From CALBTQ01 sp036725605 (GTDB lineage: Bacteria > Lernaellota > Lernaellaia > Lernaellales > Lernaellaceae): 64,000 bases of DNA. Position 1 is the stretch's first letter. Each line of letters begins with the position of its first letter. Below are positions 9,453 to 18,054 of the stretch, piece by piece. Below the pieces are notes generated by a model, which searched no databases, was not told the DNA's origin, and saw nothing but the letters and a program-made list of their open reading frames with translations. The position numbers were made by a program, and so were the translations under genes. Location: positions 139,610 through 203,609 of the forward strand of contig DAIMDW010000005.1 in assembly GCA_036725605.1 (NCBI GenBank), read 5' to 3'.

Positions 9453-11168
9453 CTATTCGGGTTGCCGACTTACCGGGGGAGAAAGCAAGTCCTTATAATT
9501 ATTTTCCAAACGGATCAACAAAGGCAATAGAAATCGTACCAGACGCATTTCTTTTTGAATGTACCACGGTGCGGCCATCGGCGTCTCCTGCCGCCATGTT
9601 TTCGCCGTGGCCAGCGCCAAATCGAGCGCGAAAATGCCGACGTTCGAACGGATCAACAACTCGTCGCCCGCCGGATCGAAAATCGGATGCCGCGCGATCG
9701 GCCCCACGTCGTAACGCCGTTTCACCTGCCGCGCCTGCGGATCGTATGCCAGCAGCTCGCCCGCGTAGTAGTTGACCACGTACAGCAAACGCCGCTTGGC
9801 GTCCCACGCCAGATCGCGCACGGTCAGCCCCAGCTTTTCGCGATGCACGATCGCCAGACTGTCCGGATCGAAAATCAACAACTCGCCGGTGAAAAACGAG
9901 GTGAAAAACAACTGCCGCCCGGCCGGGTCGATCTCCAGAAAAAAGCCGTAGCAGTCGTTCAGCTCCACCTGCCGCCGGTATTGCATCGTCGCCGCGTCGC
10001 CCTCCAGCAGCCACAGGCGCCCCACGCCCAGCACCATGCTGTAAAAACGGTCGGTCGTCGGATCGTACGCCACGTCAAACAGGTAACGCCCGGCGGGCAG
10101 CGGCGGCGAATAGGCGATGTCCGCCGGATCGTCCAGGCCGATGCGCACCACGTACCGCCCGTTGTCCTGCGCCGCGAAAATGCGCCGGTGCGCTTCGTCG
10201 AGCCGGATCATATTCAGCAGCTTGGCCGTCACCTCGATCTCGCGGTCGATGACCGGCGGCGATTGCGCCAGCCGATACAGCCGCCCCACACCGCCCACGT
10301 ACAGCGCGTCGTCGCGCCCCGGCTCGTACACGCAGCGATCCCCCGCGCGATCGGCGGTGGCGATGCGCCGCCAACGCCCGTCGGATTGGAGGAAAATGAA
10401 ATCGCGCTTGCGCGGACCGAGCACCAGGCCGTCGGCCAGACGCGCGGCGAACATGTGATCGTTGCCGAGCGCCTTGGCGCTTTGCGATTGCGGTTCGTAA
10501 GCGTGCAGCAACCGCACGCCCCGCTGCTCGCCGATGCCGCGCGCTCGATCCAACGGCATCCCCTGATAGCGGATCACCGAGATCGCGAACAGCAACGAAG
10601 CCAGCACGTAGAAAAACAGGGCCGCCGCCGCGAAGTGTTCCAGCGCGCGCCGTCGCCACACCAGCAGCAGGTTGAGCGCGATCAGGCCCAACAGGACGAA
10701 CGGTACGAACGTCGGCTCCCAGCTCATGATGTGCTTGTGCAGGTACAGCAGCAGCACGAGCGAAACCACCGTGTGCAGCACGAAAAAAAGCCGGCGTTGT
10801 CCGAAACGGGAAAACCCGAACAGCGCGCCGCTCCACAGCAGGACGATCACCGGCGTCGTCAGCGAGCCCAGCGTCGCCAGCAGCATCACCAGCAGCAGAT
10901 ACAACGCGGCGCAGGTGTAATAGACCGTGCCGATCGCCGCCGGCAGCCAACGGTGGAACGTGCGCAACCGTTCGCGCCCGAGCGCAAAGCCGATCACCCC
11001 CGCCGCCAGCAAGACGCCGACCGCCAGCGGGTGACGATCCAGATGCGTGGGCAGCAACGTGCCGATCGGCAGCAGGTACACGACGAACCCCGCCGCGAGC
11101 GTCAGCGCGCGGTCGACGAACGTCAGTTCATGCCACGACGACGAACCGGATTCCGGCATGCGTTGCAC
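9453..11168 (-). CDS. Polytopic membrane protein with C-terminal beta-propeller
   Basis: The protein has 571 residues. Residues about 20-200 are a run of hydrophobic helices (for example LLLVMLLATLGSLTTPVIVL); residues about 225-545 are repeated beta units resembling WD40/YVTN propeller blades (LWLLEGDAATMQYRRQVEL, LLYVVNYYAGELLAYDP). It belongs with the paralogues at 3-1349, 16511-18016 and 18055-19593, sharing the order of domains and phrases such as FFTSFFTGELLIFD. No catalytic motif is visible. It lies between a methyltransferase and a GT2 gene on the same strand. A structural or ligand-sensing role at the outer face of the inner membrane is inference. Confidence 0.75.
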   Translation of the reverse strand: MQRMPESGSSSWHELTFVDRALTLAAGFVVYLLPIGTLLPTHLDRHPLAVGVLLAAGVIGFALGRERLRTFHRWLPAAIGTVYYTCAALYLLLVMLLATLGSLTTPVIVLLWSGALFGFSRFGQRRLFFVLHTVVSLVLLLYLHKHIMSWEPTFVPFVLLGLIALNLLLVWRRRALEHFAAAALFFYVLASLLFAISVIRYQGMPLDRARGIGEQRGVRLLHAYEPQSQSAKALGNDHMFAARLADGLVLGPRKRDFIFLQSDGRWRRIATADRAGDRCVYEPGRDDALYVGGVGRLYRLAQSPPVIDREIEVTAKLLNMIRLDEAHRRIFAAQDNGRYVVRIGLDDPADIAYSPPLPAGRYLFDVAYDPTTDRFYSMVLGVGRLWLLEGDAATMQYRRQVELNDCYGFFLEIDPAGRQLFFTSFFTGELLIFDPDSLAIVHREKLGLTVRDLAWDAKRRLLYVVNYYAGELLAYDPQARQVKRRYDVGPIARHPIFDPAGDELLIRSNVGIFALDLALATAKTWRQETPMAAPWYIQKEMRLVRFLLPLLIRLENNYKDLLSPPVSRQPE

Positions 11169-11235
11169 CGTCCTTGTTGGTTGCTTGAAGTCCTGCGGCT
11201 CATGCTAGAGCACCAAACGCCATGCCCGCAAGCGC

Positions 11236-11970
11236 TCAAAGGGATAAACGGCGCGGGCGCGGCAACAACCGCAGCCACAGCAATTGCGCATAACGCCGGC
11301 CCATCCGCAGCAAACGGAAGTTGCTTTTGCCCTCTTGGCGATAGCGGTAGACCGTGGGGATTTCCGCGATGCGCGCGCCGGCGCGGTGCGCTTTGATCGC
11401 CATTTCCGGCGAGATCGTGAAATCGTGGCTGCGCAGATCCAGCGCCGCGGGCAGCGTCGCTTTCATGCCGCGAAAGGCGTTGGTGATATCGTGCGCCGCC
11501 ATGCCGAACAGCAGCCGGGCCGTCCACGAATAGGTGTGCGAGAAAAACGATTTCACGCGGCCCAGCTCGCCGTAATCGCCGCCGCGCATCGCCCGCGAGG
11601 CGATGACCAGATCGTAGCCCTGTTCCAGCATCGTGAGCATGTTGCGGATGTCGTCGAAGCGGTCGGAGCGATCGGCCATCATCCAGATGACGTACTTACC
11701 GCGCGCGGCCCGCGTGCCGTCCAGCAGCGTCGCGCCCATGCCGCGATTGCGTTCGTGCACCAGCACGCGCAACGCCGGCCAGGCCGTCGCCTGGCCAAGC
11801 AACAGCGCCGCGCTCTCGTCGTCGCTGCCGTCGTCCACCGCAATCGCCTCCAGGTCGATCGTCTGCGTCTCGGCCCAGGCGCGCAAATCGGTCACCAGCG
11901 CGTCCACGTTGCGTTCCTCGTTGTACACGGGGATGACGATCGACAGCGTCGGTTGCTCGCGCGAGGTCAT
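11236..11970 (-). CDS. GT2 glycosyltransferase (dolichyl-phosphate mannose synthase-like)
   Basis: The true protein is 244 residues, starting at MTSREQPTLSIVIPVYNEE. It carries the GT-A fold signatures: SIVIPVYNEERN (residues 10-21), AVDDGSDDES with D46 and D47, RNRGMGATLLDG and the metal-site region MMADRSDRFDD. The family makes polyprenyl-phosphate sugars that feed GT-C enzymes, which fits the three GT39-like genes nearby. No C-terminal membrane helix is obvious. Its ATG overlaps the TGA of the upstream radical SAM gene (ATGA, 11967-11970), so the two are translationally coupled. The open frame continues to 12300 but that extension is out-of-frame coding shadow. Confidence 0.85.
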   Translation of the reverse strand: MTSREQPTLSIVIPVYNEERNVDALVTDLRAWAETQTIDLEAIAVDDGSDDESAALLLGQATAWPALRVLVHERNRGMGATLLDGTRAARGKYVIWMMADRSDRFDDIRNMLTMLEQGYDLVIASRAMRGGDYGELGRVKSFFSHTYSWTARLLFGMAAHDITNAFRGMKATLPAALDLRSHDFTISPEMAIKAHRAGARIAEIPTVYRYRQEGKSNFRLLRMGRRYAQLLWLRLLPRPRRLSL

Positions 11971-13409
11971 CGGCGCTCCCCGCCGCGCAGGCGCGTGAGC
12001 AAATCGCCCGCCAACATGGCGGCGCCCTGCAGCAATTCGCGGAAGGTGAACAGGCCCAGTCGCAAATGCCGCACGATGATGCGCGGGCGCAGGTAGAACT
12101 TGAGCATCGCGCGGCGCAGCAGGGCGTTGATTTGCGCGTGGCTCAGACCGGGCAGGCGCCACATCGCTTCGCCGGGCGCGGGCCGGTACTGGTTGTTGAA
12201 TTGCCGCCACGGCAGATTGGGCGGGAAGGTGCCTTTGAATTGATCGTACAGCGGCGTGCCCGGGTAGGGCGTGACGCGCGCGAAGCTGGCGACGTCGCAA
12301 TCCAGGTCGAGCGCGAACTGAATCGTCCGGTTCGCCTCCTCTTCGGTTTCGTGCGGAAAGCCGATCATGAACACGCCGTAGGCCAGCAGCCCCACTTCCT
12401 TGGTCAGGCGCATCGCCTCGAAGGCCTGCCGCGGCGCCTGTTGCTTACGCGCCTCGCGCAGCAGCCGTTCGCTGCCGCTTTCGAAGCCGTACAGCAAAAA
12501 CAGGCAACCGGCGTCCTTGAGCGCCCGCAACAGTTCGCGGTCGGCCGTGTCGATGCGCACGGTCGAGAACCATTGCATCTCGTGCTGCAAGTCGCGCTCG
12601 CGCACCAACCGCGCAAACTCCAGCCCGTCGTTTTTGGTCAACGGAAAAATGCCGTCGACGAAACCGACGTTGCGCAAACCGAATTCCTCGTGCAGCCACT
12701 GAAACTCGTCGACGACGCTGACCATCTTGCGGCGCACGACCTTGGGTGTCCACAAATTCTGCGAACAATAGGTGCAGCGATTGGGGCAGCCCCGCGAGGC
12801 TTCCATCGCGCCCAACGGACCGCGAAACAGAAGGCGCGGCGGCGCCTGATAATCCTTGATGTTCAGCAGATGCCAGGCGGGCCGGGGCAGGCTGTCCAGG
12901 TCCTTGAGCTGCGGCGCAACCTCGGCCGGAATCACCTCGTCGCCGTCGCGATACGCCAGACCGGGGATGTCCGCAAGCGAGCGCCCGGCGTCGAGCGCGG
13001 CCAGCAATTTCCCGAAGGTGATTTCGCCCTCGCCACGCACGATCGAATCGATCGGCAGCGCGCGCAGCAGCTCGTCGGCGAAATACGAGGCGTGCGAATT
13101 GCCCAGCACGATGTGCGTTTGCGGACGCGCCTGTTTCACCCCGCGCACAATGGCCTCGATCATCGGCAGGTTCGGCGACAGGCACCCGATGCCCAGCACG
13201 TCGATCGCGTGATTGCGCACGAACTGCACGATCTGCGCGGCCGAACGTTGCGAGGCGTACTGGTCCTCGGCGTAGGTCTGATGCCCCGCCGCTTCGGCGA
13301 CGGCGGCCAGCCTGGCCAGCCCGCACGGCGCCATCGGCAGCATCGATTGACTGTACGCCCCCGCGGCGACTTCGCGCGGCGAGGATGGATTGAGTAGAAA
13401 AACCCGCAT
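11967..13409 (-). CDS. B12-binding-type radical SAM protein
   Basis: This 480-residue protein starts MRVFLLNPSSPRE, has an N-terminal cobalamin-binding-like domain (residues 1-135, ending in IVRGEGE), then the radical SAM cluster cysteines C208, C212 and C215 (SRGCPNRCTYCSQN), followed by FVDGIFPLTKND and GFESGSERLL, usual in the family. It differs clearly from the radical SAM at 7447-8763. Likely roles are C-methylation or a related radical modification of a lipid or polyketide-like substrate; no substrate is evident. The ATG at 13409 is preferred over an upstream in-frame start at 13445 because of the standard N-terminus. It overlaps the GT2 gene by four bases. Confidence 0.83.
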   Translation of the reverse strand: MRVFLLNPSSPREVAAGAYSQSMLPMAPCGLARLAAVAEAAGHQTYAEDQYASQRSAAQIVQFVRNHAIDVLGIGCLSPNLPMIEAIVRGVKQARPQTHIVLGNSHASYFADELLRALPIDSIVRGEGEITFGKLLAALDAGRSLADIPGLAYRDGDEVIPAEVAPQLKDLDSLPRPAWHLLNIKDYQAPPRLLFRGPLGAMEASRGCPNRCTYCSQNLWTPKVVRRKMVSVVDEFQWLHEEFGLRNVGFVDGIFPLTKNDGLEFARLVRERDLQHEMQWFSTVRIDTADRELLRALKDAGCLFLLYGFESGSERLLREARKQQAPRQAFEAMRLTKEVGLLAYGVFMIGFPHETEEEANRTIQFALDLDCDVASFARVTPYPGTPLYDQFKGTFPPNLPWRQFNNQYRPAPGEAMWRLPGLSHAQINALLRRAMLKFYLRPRIIVRHLRLGLFTFRELLQGAAMLAGDLLTRLRGGERR

Positions 13410-13446
13410 CGTTGAAGTGTAGCCCCGGCGCGCCCGGCGGCGCAAG

Positions 13447-15309
13447 TTAAGGCGGTGGTCCGTGCAGGAAAAAGTAATCGAGCGGCAGCGTGGGCATCGG
13501 ACGGGACGGATCGTTGACGATCTCCGCCGCGCCGGCGACGTCGCGCAGTTCGATGAAGCCGAAGCCGTCCAGCGGGCTGCGCTGCCGCCGCAACTGTCCC
13601 GCGCCCCGCAACGACAGGCTGTCGTAATAGTGATAGGCCAGAACGATCCGCCCTTGTTCGTCGGGAACCAGGTCGCTCAGACGCAGCCGATTGCGCGCGG
13701 CCGCGACCTTTCCCGATCCCGCCAGGAACCACGACGGCTCGCGTTCGACGCCAAAAATTTCGAGACAATCGATCGTCCGCAGCGGCGTGTACAGCGCCGG
13801 CCGCGCGTGCAGCGCTTGCTTGAGCCGTTCGCTGTAGGCGACCACCCACCCGATGTTGTACGCCGCCAGCAGGCGACGATGCGCCGCTTCGCCCAACGTC
13901 GTCAGGTCGTGCGCGCCCAGGCGGCCTTCCAGCAAATAGGCCTGGTAGAGCACGTTGGCCGATTCGGTCGAAGGCAGCGCGACGTACTGGCGCGGCACGT
14001 CGTACGCCAGCAGCGAGGACGGATCCACCCCCAGCGGTTGCCGGTCGGGCCGGCCGCTGGCTTCCAGCGCGATGCGCGCGCGATCGTCGGTGTTCTCACG
14101 CAACCAGCCGGCAAGCTCGCGGTAGGTCGCGGGCGGCTCGTTGACGAAGGGCTGATGCGGGAAGAGCGCATAAAACAAAACCAGTTGCGCCGCCAGCGCC
14201 GCCGCCGCGCCGTAGGCGAACCGTTGCCGATTCGGCGTGCGCTCGATGCGCCAACCGGCCAGCACGAACAGGATCGGCGGCAGCACGTCCAGCAAACGCG
14301 TCGGGAAGAAGCCGGTCAGAATCCGCACCAGCGACATCGCCGCGACGATCGACATTAACAAAACGGCGAGCGCCGCCAGGTCGCGCAGCGGCGCGGGCAA
14401 TTCGTCGCGCAGCCGTTTGCGCCACGGCGACGCGGCCAGCGCCAATAAGATCAAGGGTTGCAGCAGGGCGACCATTAAAAAGACCAGTCCGCCGCTGCCG
14501 TGCCAGTCGACCGGAAAGGCGACGAAAATTTCCGCGTTGAACGGCAGCGCGGCCAGGTGAAAACGCACGAACGGTCCCAGCCACGACCAATTGAGCGCCG
14601 CCGCGCCGATCGTCGCCGCCGCCATGCCGATCAACGGCAACGGCCGCGCCAGCGTCCGGCGGCCGCGCAGCAACAGCACGAACGCGGCGAAGAAAAACAA
14701 TAGCCCCTGCTCGATGTGCCACCAGCACAACAGCGTGCCCGCCGCGAAAAGAACCGGCGGCCAGCGCCACGGTTTTTCGCGGGCCGTCGCCAGCAGCGCC
14801 AGCGCGTAAAACAGCAGCGGCGTGGCCGAAAAATACATGCCCATGCTGGCGCGGATGAACGAGTAGCGCAGCGAAAAGAAATTCATCAGCACCGTGGCCA
14901 GCATCGCTCCCGCCGCGGCGAAAGGCCCCAAACCGAACCGGCGCGCGGCCGCGTAGGTCAGCCACGGGAAGGCGACGAAAAACAAAAGCAGAATCGTCTT
15001 GATCGTCACCGCCGCCGGCCATCCGGTCGCCGCGCCGATCAACGACGGCAGGTTGTGCGCGATGATCGTGGCGCCGGGGTTGAGCAACAGCCCGGCCGCG
15101 AACGTCGGATCGTACCCCCAGAACACGCCGGTTTCCGCGATGAATCGCGCGGTCTGATCGGACTGATAAAAATATTTCGGATAGTTTTCCTGGTACAGCG
15201 GCGCGGTCGAAAAGAAGGCCCACGAACCCAGACGCGCGCCCAGCAGCACCAACGCCAGGGCGGTCACCAGCAACGGCGCCGCCCAGGCCTTTCGCATAGG
15301 CGTGGGCAT
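13447..15309 (-). CDS. Polytopic membrane protein, GT-C/YfhO-like
   Basis: The protein has about 620 residues, with a first membrane helix, an extracytoplasmic loop (LYQENYPKYFYQSDQTARF, FWGYDPTFAAG), around ten further helices to about residue 400, and a soluble C-terminal domain. The layout and the loop resemble GT-C fold membrane proteins and YfhO-like proteins, but no diagnostic motif lets me name a substrate. ATGs at 15309 and 15297 are both possible; neither has a good ribosome-binding site, and an earlier in-frame start at 15408 would add a non-hydrophobic leader. It is divergent from the SGNH-like gene at 15513, so their promoters share 15310-15512. Confidence 0.65.
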   Translation of the reverse strand: MPTPMRKAWAAPLLVTALALVLLGARLGSWAFFSTAPLYQENYPKYFYQSDQTARFIAETGVFWGYDPTFAAGLLLNPGATIIAHNLPSLIGAATGWPAAVTIKTILLLFFVAFPWLTYAAARRFGLGPFAAAGAMLATVLMNFFSLRYSFIRASMGMYFSATPLLFYALALLATAREKPWRWPPVLFAAGTLLCWWHIEQGLLFFFAAFVLLLRGRRTLARPLPLIGMAAATIGAAALNWSWLGPFVRFHLAALPFNAEIFVAFPVDWHGSGGLVFLMVALLQPLILLALAASPWRKRLRDELPAPLRDLAALAVLLMSIVAAMSLVRILTGFFPTRLLDVLPPILFVLAGWRIERTPNRQRFAYGAAAALAAQLVLFYALFPHQPFVNEPPATYRELAGWLRENTDDRARIALEASGRPDRQPLGVDPSSLLAYDVPRQYVALPSTESANVLYQAYLLEGRLGAHDLTTLGEAAHRRLLAAYNIGWVVAYSERLKQALHARPALYTPLRTIDCLEIFGVEREPSWFLAGSGKVAAARNRLRLSDLVPDEQGRIVLAYHYYDSLSLRGAGQLRRQRSPLDGFGFIELRDVAGAAEIVNDPSRPMPTLPLDYFFLHGPPP

Positions 15310-15512
15310 ATTCGCCGTGGTCGACGCGCCGCGAGCGTTTGGCAAAAGGCGATCCTTTCCGCATCGGGGGATGATTTCTCCGAAATTATGCGGCAGGGCG
15401 CGGCGCACGACAAGGCGGCGGCGTATTCATCCGATCCGCCACGCGACGGTTGCTTGAAAACGCGCATCGTTCCGTCTATCGTTGATCATCGGCAATAACG
15501 GCGGAAGGTGAA

Positions 15513-16514
15513 ATGGCGCGGCGACGCACGAGCGGATCGTTTACGCGCAAGCTGCTGACGGCGGTGCTCGCCCTCGTGGCGGCGCTGGCGGTGAGCGAGA
15601 TCGTCGTGCGCGCGTTCTCCTTCGACTGGCGCTACGCGAAAAAGCTGTTGTATTACCAGAACGCCGATCTCGACGCCCACGAGCCGGTCGACGATCCGGA
15701 ACTGCTCTTCCGCCTCAAGCCGGGCGACTATTCCTTCGAAACGCACCACGTGTTCGTCAACCGATCGCGGGCGCGCAGCCCGGAACGGCCGCCCGCCAAG
15801 CCCGCCGGCGCGTTTCGCGTTCTGGTGTACGGCGGCTCGAACGTCTACGGCTCGCTGCTCGAGGACGACCGGACCTGGCCCGCGCAGTTGGAGCATAAAC
15901 TCGCCGCCACGCACCGGACGCCGATCGAGGTGTGGAACTTCGGTACGTCCTCGTACGTCAGCGGCCAGATGGCCCGCCTGGCGGAAATTACCGACCGCGC
16001 GTTGGCCGCCGACGTCGTGCTGCTGGCGATGACCAACGCCGGCAGTCGCGCGTTTTTGATGGGTCGGCCGGTCGAGCCGCTCTTCGCCAAATACCCGCAA
16101 CTGTGGCGCGAGCTGGTCATTCCCTCCCGCCTGCACAAGCTGCCCGGCGGACTCGACACGACGCTGTTGCGCCATTGGCGGTTCTATCGCCTGACCATGC
16201 TCGCCGCGACCGAAAAGGTCGGTCCGGCGCGACAGGTGGACGAGCAGCGCATGGAAGACGAGAACATCGACAAGATCCGCCGCTACATTTTTCAGGCGAA
16301 AAAATACACGCAGGTGGCCATGTTCATCTGTCCGGCCGCCTCCGCCGAAATTTTCAAGTACCACCACGAGAACCTCGACATCCCCGTCTGCACGCTGACC
16401 GCCGCGGGAAAGCCCGAGGAATACGGCAAGCTGCATCCGCCCGCGCACGTCATGGCGTGGTACGCCGACGAACTGGCGGCCTGGATGGACCGCAGTCTGC
16501 ATCTGCCCGATTAG
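15513..16514 (+). CDS. Membrane-anchored SGNH-like hydrolase, degenerate
   Basis: This 333-residue protein has an N-terminal signal anchor (residues 13-32) and an SGNH/GDSL-like core: block I as VLVYGGSNVYGS and a block II-like WNFGTSSYVSGQ. The block V D-x-x-H appears altered: the likely histidine is in YGKLHPPAH, with Gly where Asp is expected, and block III reads TNAGSR rather than GxND. Catalytic competence is therefore uncertain. The ATG at 15513 follows GGAAGGTG. The stop (16512-16514) overlaps the stop of the convergent propeller gene. In glycan clusters such proteins often handle O-acetyl groups; that is inference here. Confidence 0.7.
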   Translation: MARRRTSGSFTRKLLTAVLALVAALAVSEIVVRAFSFDWRYAKKLLYYQNADLDAHEPVDDPELLFRLKPGDYSFETHHVFVNRSRARSPERPPAKPAGAFRVLVYGGSNVYGSLLEDDRTWPAQLEHKLAATHRTPIEVWNFGTSSYVSGQMARLAEITDRALAADVVLLAMTNAGSRAFLMGRPVEPLFAKYPQLWRELVIPSRLHKLPGGLDTTLLRHWRFYRLTMLAATEKVGPARQVDEQRMEDENIDKIRRYIFQAKKYTQVAMFICPAASAEIFKYHHENLDIPVCTLTAAGKPEEYGKLHPPAHVMAWYADELAAWMDRSLHLPD

Positions 16515-18016
16515 CGGAATTTGAAACGGAACACGCCCAACGACGAGGCGCACACGACGCGGTCGTCACCGGGGGCGATGTGCAGGGACCGTACGCGCGA
16601 ACCGACGAACACCTTGCGGTGCAGTTCCATCTCCGGCACGCGGATTTGATAGAGGTAGCCGTCGAAATACCCGGCGACGAACAGCATGCGGCAATCGTCG
16701 CTCAGGCGCATGAAGCGCACGCCCGCCGCCAGCTTGAGCGTTTTGAGGACGCGCGGATTGTCCAGATCGAGTTGCCGGATTTCGCCCAGCGACGGCAGGC
16801 TCAGATACAGCCGGCGGCGCGGCGCGTCGATCGCCAGGCGAATTTCGAAATCGGGAGCCCACATGGTGAAGCGGACGGTATCGGTGTGCAGATCGATCCA
16901 GCGCACCCGGCCCCAGGTCGTGGCGATCAGCACGTTGTTTTGCTCGTCGCGCAACGCGTCGCGGCTGGCGTTGGCCGGAATGAAGCGGTCGAAGGTGAAA
17001 TCGTCCAGCTTGAACACGCCGATGTCGCCGGTGAAATCGTCGCCGGTGTACACCAGGCGCTGCGCGGGATCCAAAAACAAATTGGTGAACACGCGTCCGG
17101 GCTCGTGCACGTTGGCCAGGGTGTTCAGCGTGCGATCGTCGACAACGACGATCCGCTGGTTCTCGGCCTCGGCGAAAATCAGGTGATTCGCCTGGATGTC
17201 GTACAACACGCTGTCGCCGGCGTTGTGCTCGGCCAGGGTTTCGAAATCGGCCCGACCGGTAGGCAGGGCGATGATCGAATTGGCGTTGCCGACCAGCGTG
17301 TAGGTGCCGGCCATGTTGTCGGCGGCGAACCGGGCGAGGGCGAAATTTTTTTGCCAGACGTCGGGCTGGACGTCCTGCAAAGTCAACACCGGCTCCAGAC
17401 GCGGTTCGTCGAGCGCCCGCCGCAGATCGTTCGGCTCGCTGCCGAAATAGAAAACGCCCAGCCGGCTGATCAGCAGAATGATCGTCGCGGCGAACAACAG
17501 GGCCGGGCGGCCGATCCGGCGCGGCGAAGCGAATATGACGCCGGCGCCGCCGAGCAAAACCGCGATCACGATCGCCGCGCGCGAAATGCGATAGGGCATG
17601 CTGAAGGCGTACATCGTGGCGATGGCCAGCATCATGAACAGCAGAAAACGGCTTTCCCGCCGGCGGTACAGCAACCAGAGCATGAGCATCACGAAGGCCA
17701 GGACCATCACGAAAAAGACACCGTCCAGGATGATGACGTAATAGCTCAGCAGCGCCGCCCAGGCGCCGACCGCGACGTAATAGACCACGGCCAACACGCG
17801 ATGCAGGCGCGGCAGCTTGCGCACCAGCAGCACTTTAACGAATACCGCCAGCGCCAGCACGATCGCCGCGTTGAACATCGGCATCCAGGTGAGGGCGACG
17901 ACGTCGAACGGCGCCAGGTGGGTCACGTAGCAGACGAAGGCCGTGGCGGCGACCGCCGGCGTTTCCAGCCAGGCGGGCAGTCGCAGGGAATATTCGGTGT
18001 TCGGCGTTTCGTCCAT
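16511..18016 (-). CDS. Polytopic membrane protein with C-terminal beta-propeller
   Basis: The protein has 501 residues starting MDETPNTEYSLRLP. About seven hydrophobic segments occupy residues 15-200; from about 220 to the end are propeller-type repeats (RLVYTGDDFTGDIGVFKL, MLFVAGYFDGYLYQIRV) closing with VVCASSLGVFRFKFR. It is most similar to the next gene (18055-19593), with which it shares AADN.xGT, GR.FTNL, TGDD.T.DIGV and R.LHIAPG in the same order, so the pair arose by tandem duplication. The long open frame on this strand extends far past 18016, but only this start gives the family N-terminus. Function unknown. Confidence 0.78.
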   Translation of the reverse strand: MDETPNTEYSLRLPAWLETPAVAATAFVCYVTHLAPFDVVALTWMPMFNAAIVLALAVFVKVLLVRKLPRLHRVLAVVYYVAVGAWAALLSYYVIILDGVFFVMVLAFVMLMLWLLYRRRESRFLLFMMLAIATMYAFSMPYRISRAAIVIAVLLGGAGVIFASPRRIGRPALLFAATIILLISRLGVFYFGSEPNDLRRALDEPRLEPVLTLQDVQPDVWQKNFALARFAADNMAGTYTLVGNANSIIALPTGRADFETLAEHNAGDSVLYDIQANHLIFAEAENQRIVVVDDRTLNTLANVHEPGRVFTNLFLDPAQRLVYTGDDFTGDIGVFKLDDFTFDRFIPANASRDALRDEQNNVLIATTWGRVRWIDLHTDTVRFTMWAPDFEIRLAIDAPRRRLYLSLPSLGEIRQLDLDNPRVLKTLKLAAGVRFMRLSDDCRMLFVAGYFDGYLYQIRVPEMELHRKVFVGSRVRSLHIAPGDDRVVCASSLGVFRFKFR

Positions 18017-18054
18017 CTTCGTTTCACTGTTTGAAGTCACGGCAGTATAGCCAA

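Noticed and set aside
11236..12300. 354-residue GT2 protein with a long N-terminal extension
   Set aside because: The extension is the out-of-frame reading of the radical SAM gene; the GT2 starts at 11970 with the ATGA overlap.
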